From NCBI RefSeq assembly GCF_021458635.1, contig NZ_JAIRDQ010000001.1, forward strand, positions 1,674,001-1,738,000: a DNA stretch of 64,000 bases. Direction: 5' to 3'. The translations under genes were made by a program, and so were the position numbers. Each line of letters begins with the position of its first letter. The first letter of the stretch is position 1. The notes beneath the pieces were generated by a model, which did not search any database, was not told the DNA's origin, and saw nothing but the letters and a program-made list of their open reading frames with translations. Below are positions 1 through 8,074 of this stretch, piece by piece. This DNA comes from Bradyrhizobium monzae. Its GTDB lineage: Bacteria; Pseudomonadota; Alphaproteobacteria; Rhizobiales; Xanthobacteraceae.

Positions 1-351
1 GATACCCTCTTCCCTCGGCAGCGACCACGCTACCCATTCGACATGACCGGAACGAACAAAGGTGAAGTGACAATCCGGAGGGAAAATGACCAGGTCCGAA
101 GCCTGGCATGGCGCGCCATCGAGCATGACGCGGTTGTCGAAGTTGGACGACTGGATGATCAGCGTCGTAAAAGTCGGTTCAGTGATGCCATGGACGATCC
201 CCGGGCCGCCGTCGGCGCCGAATTGAAGGATCGTGCGATTTAATGCGAGATACTTCACGCCCCAACGGTGCGAGGACGGGGCGGATTTCAGAAATGTCAC
301 CGTCGCGCCCTGAATGGCGTCGGTGTATTGCCCGAAATCACTCAAATCCAA
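1..351 (-). CDS. AraC-family regulator, N-terminal part (runs off the left edge)
   Basis: Translating the minus strand gives an open frame from about position 351 to the window edge with no ATG near its beginning, so it needs a TTG start (351-349 or 345-343) or a GTG start (300-298). A GGCGGG stretch sits just before TTG 351. The product begins LDLSDFGQYTDAIQGATVTF and continues with features of the cupin-like sensory domain of AraC regulators: a run ending LDGAPCQASDLVIFPP followed by VEWVAWSLP, which parallels the 'DL..PPG....W..LP' pattern of that family and loosely the sensory half of the regulator at 5252. The DNA-binding half lies outside the window. The family call rests on the N-terminal domain alone. 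It is the third AraC-type gene in this region. Confidence 0.5.
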   Translation of the reverse strand, partial: MDLSDFGQYTDAIQGATVTFLKSAPSSHRWGVKYLALNRTILQFGADGGPGIVHGITEPTFTTLIIQSSNFDNRVMLDGAPCQASDLVIFPPDCHFTFVRSGHVEWVAWSLPREEGI

Positions 352-465
352 TATCCCGCCCGTCAGAGCGGTCGCTCAGGTGAAGTGGATGGTGAGCCTC
401 TACGGATCGCCAAACTGCACAAGCGGATCGGTCCACAGCGAGCGACCGACCCGCTCGCATACAAT

Positions 466-819
466 CTATTTCATCCGGATGCCCATCATCTCCCGCTCTG
501 CCTTGAACACGACAGCAATGGCATCGATGATGAGTTTTTCCGGATTGGCCTTGCAGTAGACGATGACTTCGTGCTCCGCGATCTTGCCCTTGCGCAGGTC
601 GAGGAAATGCTTCTTGGCAAGGCCGTTGTACCACCCGCTGTACCAAGCCGTCAGCGCATCGGCGTCTTCCTGGTAGGTCCCCGCGAGTTGGGCGCAGGTC
701 AGCTTCTGGACATCGATGAATCCATTCGCATCGACGTAGGACGACAGCGGCACCTGGGCCTTGGCTGTAGCCACGGTGGCGACAAGCAGCGCGACGGAAA
801 ACAACAATTTCGAGCGCAT
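466..819 (-). CDS. HdeA/HdeB-like periplasmic protein
   Basis: 117 residues with a clear Sec signal peptide (residues 1-21, cut after AKA). The mature part carries the two cysteines typical of the acid-resistance chaperone family HdeA/HdeB: one in LTCAQLAGTYQ and one in VIVYCKANPEKL, about 50 residues apart, with the expected YSGWYNG segment between them. Known members are small periplasmic proteins that unfold at low pH and hold clients in solution. AGGAG lies 5-9 bases before the ATG. The gene points away from the right neighbour; about 220 bp without a gene separate it from the porin. The family match is good; an acid-chaperone role in this organism is inferred. Confidence 0.75.
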   Translation of the reverse strand: MRSKLLFSVALLVATVATAKAQVPLSSYVDANGFIDVQKLTCAQLAGTYQEDADALTAWYSGWYNGLAKKHFLDLRKGKIAEHEVIVYCKANPEKLIIDAIAVVFKAEREMMGIRMK

Positions 820-1041
820 TGGGGACTCCTGTTGGAAAGATTCTTGAGATAGTTCAGACGATCCGGCTTTCAGAATCCGGACGGCCTTCGCGAGCGACTG
901 GCATCTGGGTTGAAATCATCGACCCGGATGCGCGATCGAGATCGGTGCAACGCCATCGGATGGTCGAAGCGATGCCCCGCGCAACGCCGAGCGCGAGGAC
1001 GCGTCGAACAAGACCGGGTCTGATCATCGATAGCGCCCTGT

Positions 1042-1761
1042 TCAGAATCGGTAGTTGACGCCGCCACGCACGACGTTCACGCGATCCGAGCTGACTCCGG
1101 TGCCGACGATTTTCGTGTAGAGATACTCGCCCTTCACAGACCAGTTCGGCGTGAACCCATATTCCACGCCAAGACCTGCCGAGATGCCCGGACGCCAGGA
1201 CGAGCCCGAACAATCCGGCAGGACGCCAAGCGTGCCGCAGGGTACGCCGGCGACGGTCGATGCGCTGGCGGTCGACTTGACGAAAGCTGCGCCGCCCGTG
1301 GCGTAGAGCAGCACATTGTTCATCGCCACACCGATCCGCGCCCGCACCGTCGACAGCGCACTGATATTCGACGAGGTGTTCAGTGTGACACCCTGCCCGA
1401 TGCCGAGAATGCTGGGTGTTACGACGGACGAACCCTTGATGTTGGCCCAGTCCAAATCACCTTCCAGACCGAGCACGACATTTCCCTGCTGAATCTGCCC
1501 GCCAAACGTACCGCCGATCATGCCGCCACTGATGTCGAAGCCGGCACGATCGAACCTGTTGGAGAACAGCACCAGCGGGTCCTGATTGCCCCAGCCATAC
1601 CCGCCATTGATGCCGACGTAGAATCCCGTCCAGTTATAGACGGAGGCAACCGAAGCCGGCGCCTTGTAGGCGGGCGTCGCCGGCAAGTCTGCCGCAGCCG
1701 CATAGCCGCCCATCATTCCCGAAGCTGCGATCGCAACTGCAAACTTGCCAATCTTGTTCAT
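1042..1761 (-). CDS. Outer-membrane beta-barrel protein, Omp25/Omp31-like
   Basis: About 239 residues from the ATG at 1761. A longer frame reaches an ATG at 1800, but the 1761 start gives a normal signal peptide (MNKIGKFAVAIAASGMMGGY, cut near AAAADLP) and has GGGTGGG just upstream. The mature protein starts with the PAYKAP and YNWTGFYVGINGGYGWG segments typical of rhizobial Omp25/31-type porin-like proteins, contains LGLEGDLDWA and GVEYGFTPNWSVKGEYLY strands, and ends in VNYRF with a terminal phenylalanine, the usual barrel-assembly signal. It should sit in the outer membrane as an 8-strand barrel. Two copies of the shared upstream motif (1825-1840 and 1959-1976) precede it. Confidence 0.85.
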   Translation of the reverse strand: MNKIGKFAVAIAASGMMGGYAAAADLPATPAYKAPASVASVYNWTGFYVGINGGYGWGNQDPLVLFSNRFDRAGFDISGGMIGGTFGGQIQQGNVVLGLEGDLDWANIKGSSVVTPSILGIGQGVTLNTSSNISALSTVRARIGVAMNNVLLYATGGAAFVKSTASASTVAGVPCGTLGVLPDCSGSSWRPGISAGLGVEYGFTPNWSVKGEYLYTKIVGTGVSSDRVNVVRGGVNYRF

Positions 1762-1824
1762 TGCCCACCCGAGTGATTGAAGAAATTCGTGCAGCATCAA
1801 ATCGCATCTGGCGCGCGCAACCCG

Positions 1825-1840
1825 CTATGCAGAATCTGAC
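1825..1840 (-). promoter_or_regulatory. Shared upstream motif, copy 1 (before the porin gene)
   Basis: Read on the minus strand the site is GTCAGATTCTGCATAG, 64-79 bases before the porin ATG at 1761. It matches the 3' half (TGCATAG) of the repeated motif exactly and its 5' half loosely (GTCAG in place of TGCCG). Confidence 0.4.
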
Positions 1841-1958
1841 GCCTGCTTCCAATTTATCCGCCTGTGGCGAAGTTGCCGCAGCCGACGCATCGGCCATCGA
1901 TGATGACCGCCGCCCCACCTTCGCGAATGGTCTTCGGTGCAAGGCGTGCGGGTTGATG

Positions 1959-1976
1959 AATATGCAAATTCTGACA
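1959..1976 (-). promoter_or_regulatory. Shared upstream motif, copy 2 (before the porin gene)
   Basis: Minus-strand reading TGTCAGAATTTGCATATT, about 200 bases before the porin start. It resembles copy 1 (GTCAG version) and has the same orientation. The rest of 1762-2096 shows no gene. Confidence 0.4.
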
Positions 1977-2096
1977 ATCAAGTGATGCTGAGCGAGGACC
2001 GGGCGCTCGCATGGCGCACATTCAGCGTCCCGACAATACGCCGGAACGGTCCATGCGAAATCTGCCATCGCGCAGGGCGCCGCATCGCAGCGGCTC

Positions 2097-2399
2097 CTAC
2101 GGCAGATCTGCCTCCTCGGTGTCCTCGCATGAGGCCGGCCCGACAAATGGCGGCTCGGACATTTCCGCGAGCCAATCGCGAATGAGCGTCGAGGGTATTG
2201 CCCGTCGCGGCGTGCAGGGATTGATGGTGCCCGCGGTCACGACGTATCCCTGCTCGAATTTCTGGCGAGCAAACCTCTGGGCGTCGAGCTCGGTCGGAAA
2301 GCTCTCACTTTGCCTCGAACGTCGTTGCGCCGTTGCTTTGCGCACCTTCTTCGGCACCTCAAACGAAACATACCATGTTCTCAAGAGGTCAGTTGGCAC
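2097..2399 (-). CDS. Conserved hypothetical protein
   Basis: The frame encodes a basic protein whose core (RTWYVSFEVPKKVRKATAQ, then SFPTELDAQRFARQK and VVTAGTINPCTPRR) resembles a small hypothetical protein I associate with bradyrhizobia. An ATG at 2483 exists but would overlap the last 47 bases of the DUF992 gene upstream. I prefer GTG 2399, which has GGAAAGA just before it (about 100 residues); TTG 2384 is also possible and would start directly at RTWYVSF. No signal peptide or membrane segment is visible. The PKKVRKA segment is basic enough to bind nucleic acid, but no domain is recognised and no function is assigned. Confidence 0.6.
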   Translation of the reverse strand: MPTDLLRTWYVSFEVPKKVRKATAQRRSRQSESFPTELDAQRFARQKFEQGYVVTAGTINPCTPRRAIPSTLIRDWLAEMSEPPFVGPASCEDTEEADLP

Positions 2400-2436
2400 C
2401 GGTCTTTCCGATTTGTTTTTCCTGTTTCGCGGAGCT

Positions 2437-2922
2437 TCAATAGACCGGACGCAGCTGTTGGCCGGAAAGGCCGACGGTGACATCGATGGCGACTGATCCC
2501 TCTACGGAAACGGGCTGCAGCGCAAACGACCGGCCCGAGCCACCGACAAGAACATTGACGCCGGCGCCCAAGCCGAGGCCGATATCACCTGACGCCCCGA
2601 CATATTCGCCGGCCAGAGCTCCGACCGGGGGGCCTGCCGTCGGGGCAAGAACCGCCCAACCAAGTGCGCCTCCGGCCGAAACGCCGATATCGATTCCGAC
2701 GGTATTGAGTGCGCCTTCATAGAGCTGAATCGGGAACGGCGGGTTTTGTGTAAAGCGGCATGACATCGATTGATGGCCGAATATGACAAATCCGATGCTG
2801 GGGTCGACCTTGCACGCCAGCATGCCGATCTGGGTCCACGATGCCTGTTGGGCGCCTGCGGAAGACACAGAGTCGGACCATGCGCCGAAGGCGCAGAGGA
2901 CGGCCAGGATTGGTGCACGCAT
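2437..2922 (-). CDS. DUF992 family secreted protein
   Basis: 161 residues from ATG 2922, chosen because GGGGAAG lies just upstream; the same frame is open to 3120 and has earlier ATGs at 2937 and 2934. A signal peptide covers roughly residues 1-25 (MRAPILAVLCAFGAW, ending SAGAQQ). The mature protein has the DUF992 pattern: GMLACKVDPSIGFVIFGHQS, a second cysteine in MSCRFT, YEGALNTVGIDIG, GWAVLAPT, GALAGEYVGASGDIGLGLG and a terminal LQPVSVEG segment. The family is found mainly in alphaproteobacteria and has no known function; it is predicted periplasmic. A copy of the shared motif lies about 105 bases upstream (3026-3040). Confidence 0.8.
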   Translation of the reverse strand: MRAPILAVLCAFGAWSDSVSSAGAQQASWTQIGMLACKVDPSIGFVIFGHQSMSCRFTQNPPFPIQLYEGALNTVGIDIGVSAGGALGWAVLAPTAGPPVGALAGEYVGASGDIGLGLGAGVNVLVGGSGRSFALQPVSVEGSVAIDVTVGLSGQQLRPVY

Positions 2923-3025
2923 TCGCTTCCCCATCATCACGCAAAACCTCGTTGATCGCGGGCAGGCGCTTGGTCCTGAACCGCCCTCTGCTTTTCGTAG
3001 CTGAGCATGCGCGAAGCCCATGAGA

Positions 3026-3040
3026 CTATGCAAAATCGGC
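3026..3040 (-). promoter_or_regulatory. Shared upstream motif, copy 3 (before the DUF992 gene)
   Basis: Minus-strand reading GCCGATTTTGCATAG, about 104 bases before ATG 2922. It matches the motif consensus almost perfectly. Confidence 0.5.
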
Positions 3041-3190
3041 GCGCTGAACCTGCCGTAAGCGAAAAATCGCGCCTTCAACGGCTGAATGACGGGCTCCCAT
3101 GGCCGAGCCCGCTTGCGCACATACGCGTCTGCCTGGCGTAACCGCGAACGGCGAGGCCGGACAAGAACTTACGACCGGCCAGCGGCAACT

Positions 3191-3207
3191 TTGCCGAAAT
3201 TGCATAC
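3191..3207 (+). promoter_or_regulatory. Shared upstream motif, copy 4 (before the DUF2721 gene)
   Basis: TTGCCGAAATTGCATAC on the plus strand, 107 bases before ATG 3314. Copy 8 holds the same place relative to the decayed DUF2721 copy at 9956. Confidence 0.5.
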
Positions 3208-3313
3208 TCGATCTTGATGGCGCGCGCTATTCGGTCTTCAATCCACGCGTTACGTCCCCACAGCGCCTGCAGGTCGCGGCCCGCGTAGCCGGTTCGCGGA
3301 AGAAAGGATCGTG

Positions 3314-3775
3314 ATGCTGATCGACACACCGACTGCGACGCACCTGTCGCAGGTCATTTCGCAGGTGACGGCGCCAGCGTTTCTCCTTGGCGCAGTTGCA
3401 GCTTTCGTTTCGGTTCTGATCGGACGGATGAACCGCATCGTCGACAGGCTACAGACGCTGCACGCCACAATCGACGACGATATTTCCGCAGTTCACCCCG
3501 ACGTGCCGCATCTCGAGCGCCGGGCCGTGCTTTTGAACAAAGCGATCATTCTCTCGACGATCAGCGCTATCGTCACCTCGCTGCTGGTGATCCTGGCGTT
3601 TGTCTGCAGCTTCTTCCAGTTTCGGCATGAATACGGGGTCGCCCTGCTCTTCGTTATTGCACTCAGCTTCTTCACGCTCTCGCTGGTGGATCTGGTGCGC
3701 GAGGCTCGCCTTTCACTGCATGACCTCAGCCACCACAAGCAAAGCCAACACCGGCCCAAGGCATCAAATGCTTAG
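3314..3775 (+). CDS. DUF2721 family membrane protein
   Basis: 153 residues. The frame begins at GTG 3311, but ATG 3314 has AGAAAGGA at good spacing. Three membrane segments are visible: about residues 17-37 (APAFLLGAVAAFVSVLIG), 77-102 (IILSTISAIVTSLLVILAFV) and 107-127. A short helical segment with MNRIVDRLQTLH between the first two fits the DUF2721 family. The C-terminus is basic and histidine-rich (LHDLSHHKQSQH). Function is unknown; the protein is expected in the inner membrane. It is followed by the two AraC genes. A decayed second copy sits at 9956, so the gene belongs to a duplicated module. Confidence 0.75.
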   Translation: MLIDTPTATHLSQVISQVTAPAFLLGAVAAFVSVLIGRMNRIVDRLQTLHATIDDDISAVHPDVPHLERRAVLLNKAIILSTISAIVTSLLVILAFVCSFFQFRHEYGVALLFVIALSFFTLSLVDLVREARLSLHDLSHHKQSQHRPKASNA

Positions 3776-4029
3776 CAAGGGACCGCGTTAGAACTCCAGT
3801 GCCCGGCCCCGGTTAGTTGACTCCGACCATCCATGATCCCCGCGACAGCCGAAATCTATCGGTGACCGGAGGCGGCGATAGTCGACGAAAGCTGGCCCTT
3901 TTGTCACATTGATCAGAGGTTGTGCGTGATACTAGATCGTAGTTTACTCTCGAGGACGACGTTACTTTCCAAACGATATCTCTAACAAAATTAGATTGGC
4001 GGGAGTGGCAGGTGTTTTGGATTAGGACG

Positions 4030-5025
4030 ATGAGGATCGAAGATCCCCTGCTTTGCCCGAGTGCCGTTCGAGGATGCGAGCTCAACGTATTTCCGACAAA
4101 GCGTGGCGAGTTTGATCTGAAGATAGAGCAGATTGGATTGAATCGGCTTTGGATGAGTCGATACGAGGTAAATCTGCCTCAAGTCAACAAACTGGCCGTC
4201 CAGCCGGGCCGCAGGTCAATCAGCTTTCTGACGCAATCGGAAGGCGCTCCAATTCAACACTGCGGCATGGACGTCTCGCCGGGTGATATCATCATCGACA
4301 AGTTCGACGTGTCGCATAAGCGTTCCGGCGCCAACCTTCGCCAGGGCGGGATGTCTCTCTCCGAGGAGGATATGAATACAACCCTCGCGACCGTCATCGG
4401 AGCCGACTTTCTGGAAAAATCGACAACCCGCGTGGTTCGGCCTCGCCCGGAGCTGATGTCACGCCTGCTGAAGATGCATCAGACCGTCGGCGAGTTGGCC
4501 CGTACGACGCCAAAGGCTCTGGAAACGCCGGAGCTACGCCGCGGGTTCGAACAACAAATGTCTTATCTGATGGTTCGATGCCTTGCCGAGGGCGCCGGCA
4601 TCGAGATCACCGCTGGCAGGCGGCGTCACGACGCGATTATCGCGCGACTCGAGGATTATCTGGCTGAAAACCCGGACCGCGCCATTTATCTGACCGAACT
4701 CTGCGCCGCGACCGGCGTTTCCGAGCGGACGCTGCGATCAGCTTGCGAAGAACATCTCGGCATGGCTCCGATCCGCTATCTCACGCTGCGAAGAATGCAT
4801 CTGGTCCGGCGCGCGCTACTGCGCGCTGACGCGTCCAAGGCCACCGTTACCCATATCGTGACCAATTACGGGTTCTGGGAGCTCGGGCGCTTCTCGGTCG
4901 CCTACCGCACGCTGTTTGGAGAGTTACCGTCGGAAACACTGCGACGGCCCGCGCAGGATCCCCATGTCTATCTCATGCGTCCCACAACACTGCCAATCGA
5001 AGTCATCGTGGGACGGCTTCACTAG
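4030..5025 (+). CDS. AraC-family transcriptional regulator (first of a tandem pair)
   Basis: 331 residues from ATG 4030 (AGGA just upstream); GTG 4012 in the same frame is an alternative. The C-terminal ~105 residues form the AraC double helix-turn-helix: IYLTELCAATGVSERTLRSA as the first recognition unit, then MAPIRYLTLRRM and ATVTHIVTNYGFWELGRFSV as the second, followed by the usual Y-R-x-x-F-G-E-L-P-S ending. The N-terminal half is the variable sensory domain (about residues 40-200) with an SPGDIIIDKFDVSHKRSG stretch. It is about the normal length of a one-component AraC activator. No copy of the shared motif is seen in its own upstream gap (3776-4029), so it may be a controller rather than a target. 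Confidence 0.85.
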   Translation: MRIEDPLLCPSAVRGCELNVFPTKRGEFDLKIEQIGLNRLWMSRYEVNLPQVNKLAVQPGRRSISFLTQSEGAPIQHCGMDVSPGDIIIDKFDVSHKRSGANLRQGGMSLSEEDMNTTLATVIGADFLEKSTTRVVRPRPELMSRLLKMHQTVGELARTTPKALETPELRRGFEQQMSYLMVRCLAEGAGIEITAGRRRHDAIIARLEDYLAENPDRAIYLTELCAATGVSERTLRSACEEHLGMAPIRYLTLRRMHLVRRALLRADASKATVTHIVTNYGFWELGRFSVAYRTLFGELPSETLRRPAQDPHVYLMRPTTLPIEVIVGRLH

Positions 5026-5136
5026 TCGCGGCATTTGCCTTGCCTAATCGCGCAAATCGACCGGCCGATTTGCGCCAACGCAGCTTGCGATCGAAATATC
5101 CTTTCTGCGCTCTTTGAAGCGCCCCTTTGTCTCATG

Positions 5137-5153
5137 GCGCCGGAATTGCATAG
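5137..5153 (+). promoter_or_regulatory. Shared upstream motif, copy 5 (before the second AraC gene)
   Basis: GCGCCGGAATTGCATAG, 99 bases before ATG 5252. The 3' half is exact and the 5' half is close to consensus (CGCCGGA). Confidence 0.45.
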
Positions 5154-5251
5154 TCGAACCCTATCGATTGCCTGATGGTGCCTCATCGACGGGACCCTTG
5201 GGCATCAAATGGTCGCAAGAGCCATCCGCCCGTCCGATGGGACAAGGGGAT

Positions 5252-6193
5252 ATGGCTGAACGCTCTATTTCAAGGTTTGACGATCCCGGAGCCTACGAAG
5301 CCGGATTTGGCGATATCGGTGTCAATCTCACGATAACTGGTCCCGGGGATTTCGAAGCGGAGTTGCTGCGGCTGAAACTGGACCATCTCGTCATCGTGCG
5401 GCTGCGTGAATCGCTGCCGCGCATTGCCTGCATTTCGCTCGCGGCTGACAGGGTCTTTTTGTCCTTTCCAGTTAGCCGGGTGAGCCCGGAATGCGACGGG
5501 TTTGCCCTTCAGAACGGCCAGATCGCCTTTCACGGCCCCGGTCAGCGGATGCATCAGCGATCGAACGGCAAATGCCAATGGGGTCTGATATCCTTACCCG
5601 TGGAGCAGTTTGCAAAGAGTGGTGCGGCATTGATCGGCCAGCCGATCCCGCCCCCGCGCTCCACCAGACTACTTCAACCTTCCGGCGCTGACTTGTCCCG
5701 TTTTCAGCGCCTGTTCCAACACGCGTGTCACCTGGCAGCTCCTGCAAACAAACTGATTGAGCAGTCCGAAGTGGCAAGGGCGCTCGAACAGGACATGATT
5801 CATGCCGTGATCCATTGCGTCACCAGCGACGGGACGGAAAACAGTTCCAGGACACGCTCCAACCACACGGCCTTGATGACCCGATTCGAAACAGCGCTGC
5901 GCAAATCCGTCGACCGCAAGATCACGTTGACCGATCTTTGCGCCGAAATCGGCGTGGCCGAACGCACCTTGCGGATGTGTTGTCACGAGTTTCTCGGCGT
6001 CAGCCCGATGCGATACCTCCTGTTGCGGCGGCTGAACAAGACCCGCGCCGCGCTACGGCGCGCCGACGCCTCCACTGCGAGCGTCGCCAGCATCGCGCGG
6101 GAGCATCAATTCTTCGAGCTCGGCCGCTTTGCTGCGACTTACCGTGCAGCTTTCGGAGAAGCGCCGCTGACGACGCTTCAGCGCAAGGCTTAG
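5252..6193 (+). CDS. AraC-family transcriptional regulator (second of a tandem pair)
   Basis: 313 residues from ATG 5252, which directly follows AAGGGG; the frame is open from 5114, and ATG 5237 is another candidate. The C-terminal HTH region starts near residue 224 (ITLTDLCAEIGVAERTLRMC, then SPMRYLLLRRLNKTRAAL and ASVASIAREHQFFELGRFAA) and is clearly paralogous to the preceding gene: both share ERTLR, MRYL/IRYL, RRADAS/LRADAS and ELGRF. The N-terminal domain has a cupin-like DRVFLSFPVS segment. The pair looks like an old tandem duplication with diverged sensory halves. A 27-bp piece of the 3' end of a related gene survives at 10123-10149. Confidence 0.85.
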   Translation: MAERSISRFDDPGAYEAGFGDIGVNLTITGPGDFEAELLRLKLDHLVIVRLRESLPRIACISLAADRVFLSFPVSRVSPECDGFALQNGQIAFHGPGQRMHQRSNGKCQWGLISLPVEQFAKSGAALIGQPIPPPRSTRLLQPSGADLSRFQRLFQHACHLAAPANKLIEQSEVARALEQDMIHAVIHCVTSDGTENSSRTRSNHTALMTRFETALRKSVDRKITLTDLCAEIGVAERTLRMCCHEFLGVSPMRYLLLRRLNKTRAALRRADASTASVASIAREHQFFELGRFAATYRAAFGEAPLTTLQRKA

Positions 6194-6215
6194 CTGCGTT
6201 CGGGAGAGCTGCTCG

Positions 6216-6351
6216 ATGACAGCAGGCGGAGCGCGAGGACGAGTTACCCGAGATGGACAAGGACCAAACTGACATGGCGACGTTGAACGTTGCCGCGAAC
6301 AAGGTCGAGAGCTTGCTTCATACGCGCCGGGCCATGCTGAAAAACGTATAG
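6216..6351 (+). pseudogene. Remnant of a TAXI receptor gene (3' end, internal deletion)
   Basis: Directly after the second AraC gene, the sequence matches the junction in front of the intact TAXI gene at 10172 (GCGCAAGGCTTAGCT versus GCGCAAGGCCTAGCT). It then jumps to the end of that gene: ACGTTGAACGTTGCCGCGAA and GCGCCGGGCCA occur in both, followed by a stop at the equivalent place. About 1.2 kb of the middle is gone and the frame is broken by an early TGA. It should not be annotated as a working gene. Confidence 0.7.
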
Positions 6352-6370
6352 TTGGACAGCCGCGCTCGTT

Positions 6371-6387
6371 TTGCCGATTTTGCATAG
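6371..6387 (+). promoter_or_regulatory. Shared upstream motif, copy 6 (before the secreted protein gene)
   Basis: TTGCCGATTTTGCATAG, 76 bases before ATG 6463. This is one of the best matches. Confidence 0.5.
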
Positions 6388-6462
6388 GCGGCCGGATTCG
6401 GCGTGTCTACGGTTCGCGTCCACCAACGTGCCGGCCCCCCGGCTGATCGCAAGGAGAACGAG

Positions 6463-7122
6463 ATGCGCAACAAGAAAGCCGTGCACGTTTGCATGGCATT
6501 GCTGGCGGCGACGTTACTGCTCGACACCGGGACTGCGCGTGCCCAGAGCGCGCCCAACGGACAACTGAAGACGATCGGAACACCCTCCGCTGCACAGGCT
6601 CAAATCGTGCCGTCGCTCATCGTGCTCAATTCCCGTGGTGCAACATTGCAAGGCGACAGCCTCGTGCTGACCGGTGTCACACCGAACTCGATCATATTCG
6701 CAGACCGGCCCGTGCGCGCCGCCGGCCATCAGCTCACGGCTGACATCATCGCCGACTGGGGCGCGGGCAAGGACAGCTTTGCCAACGATCCTCCGAACGC
6801 AACGGTTTCGGTTTTCAATACCAAGGACGGCTCCGTCAAGGATGCCGTGGTTGTCCTGAAGAATCCGAAGCTGGATGGGGACAGGCTCGTCTTCGCGGTT
6901 CAGACCCTCGAGGGCGACCTAAACGGTGCCGACGGCGGAGCCTCGATCTTCATCGATATTATCGGACGCCCCTTTACACCGTTTTCCTTTGCGGGCGTCG
7001 CGCGGCGCACTGCATTCCGGGGCGCGATGTATGCCGGAGCCGCCGCCGTCGGAGCTGCAGCCGTCGGAGCCGCCTACGCCCGGCCCTATTGCGGCTATTA
7101 TCCCTATCCTCCTTGTTATTGA
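6463..7122 (+). CDS. Secreted protein of unknown function
   Basis: 219 residues from ATG 6463 with AAGGAGAACGAG upstream, clearly better than the first in-frame start at 6403. The signal peptide spans about residues 1-28 (hydrophobic MALLAATLLLDTGTARAQS). The mature part contains two similar beta-rich stretches (LVLTGVTPNSIIFADRPVR and VVVLKNPKLDGDRLVFAVQT) and a short C-terminal alanine-glycine helix (AGAAAVGAAAVGAAYA) that could enter a membrane, followed by a tyrosine-proline-cysteine tail ending PPCY. I recognise no named domain with certainty. Periplasmic or envelope-anchored location is predicted. The motif upstream ties it to the AraC region. Confidence 0.75.
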   Translation: MRNKKAVHVCMALLAATLLLDTGTARAQSAPNGQLKTIGTPSAAQAQIVPSLIVLNSRGATLQGDSLVLTGVTPNSIIFADRPVRAAGHQLTADIIADWGAGKDSFANDPPNATVSVFNTKDGSVKDAVVVLKNPKLDGDRLVFAVQTLEGDLNGADGGASIFIDIIGRPFTPFSFAGVARRTAFRGAMYAGAAAVGAAAVGAAYARPYCGYYPYPPCY

Positions 7123-7312
7123 ACGCGTCTCGTGCCGGGCGGCAGGTAGCTGCCGCCCGTTCCGGTTCGGCCCTTGCCGCGGCCTTGGTCGAGCAGGTGT
7201 AGTACCCGTATCTGCCGCTCTTCCCCGTCCTCAGCGTCATCGCGTCAGCGGTACGCGCGTCACGGAGCGCTAGCGTGATTGCCGCCGCCCACGGCTCGAG
7301 GCTAGTAGAAGC

Positions 7313-7843
7313 ATGGATTTTCTCGCGTCGGAAGCGTGGATCACAGACTGGCTGTGGGGACTCCCCTTGATCGTCCTTGCGTCCGTCGTCCACGTCATCG
7401 GTCTCGGAGCGATTGAACTTGGCATCGAGCGGAGTTTGAGGCGCGCGAAAAGACTTCGTAGCCATCTGGCGACGTTTGTAGCGGTGGTAGGAGCGACCGT
7501 GCTGTCGGCCACCGCCTTGCACGCCACAGGGGCAGCTATCTGGGCGGGAGCCTACCTCTGGCTCAACGCACTTCCCGACGAGCGCTCGGCGATGCTGTAC
7601 TCAATTGGCGCGATGACGACCTTCGGCCATGCAAGCCTCCATCTTTCTGACCGTTGGCAGATGTTGGGGGCGCTCGAAGCTCTCAACGGCATGCTGCTGT
7701 TTGGGCTGACCACGGCCTTCCTCTACGCCGCCATCCGCAACGTTCATGCTGCCATGTTGGGCACGCGGGCTTCCGCTGTGGAGGACGTGGAAGACATGCG
7801 AGCGGTCCATCCGGTTGGCCCAACGCGCCAGTCCAGGTCCTGA
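7313..7843 (+). CDS. Ion-channel-like membrane protein
   Basis: 176 residues with three or four hydrophobic segments (about 12-34, 54-74, 75-90 and 117-143). The part around SIGAMTTFGHASLHLSDRW, followed by LGALEALNGMLLFGLTTAFL, has the layout of a two-helix potassium-channel pore: pore helix, TTxG selectivity-like turn, then an inner helix preceded by a LE.LNG element. The selectivity sequence is TTFGH rather than the classical T-x-G-Y-G, so ion specificity is uncertain. The start codon lacks a strong ribosome site. It lies in tandem with the secreted protein, with a 190-bp gap that has no copy of the shared motif. Confidence 0.6.
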   Translation: MDFLASEAWITDWLWGLPLIVLASVVHVIGLGAIELGIERSLRRAKRLRSHLATFVAVVGATVLSATALHATGAAIWAGAYLWLNALPDERSAMLYSIGAMTTFGHASLHLSDRWQMLGALEALNGMLLFGLTTAFLYAAIRNVHAAMLGTRASAVEDVEDMRAVHPVGPTRQSRS

Positions 7844-8074
7844 ACGCAAACGGCCATTTTCCTGGCATGAGCGGACGGGCCGCTGAAACAGCCACCGCGA
7901 TACAAAAGCCACCGGTCTACCGGACGCGCTGCATATGATTGCCCCGCGACGTCTTTCGCCGAGATTCATGCTTCTGCACCGTCGCTCACCTTTCCTATTG
8001 GCGACGGTGCAGTGGGATCACGAAGTCAGTCAGCCATGCCGGCCCACCAGAGGGCCGGCATGCGTCCAAGTTTT

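Noticed and set aside
6216..6351. Separate small gene after the second AraC gene
   Set aside because: It is the tail of a deleted TAXI gene with a broken frame.
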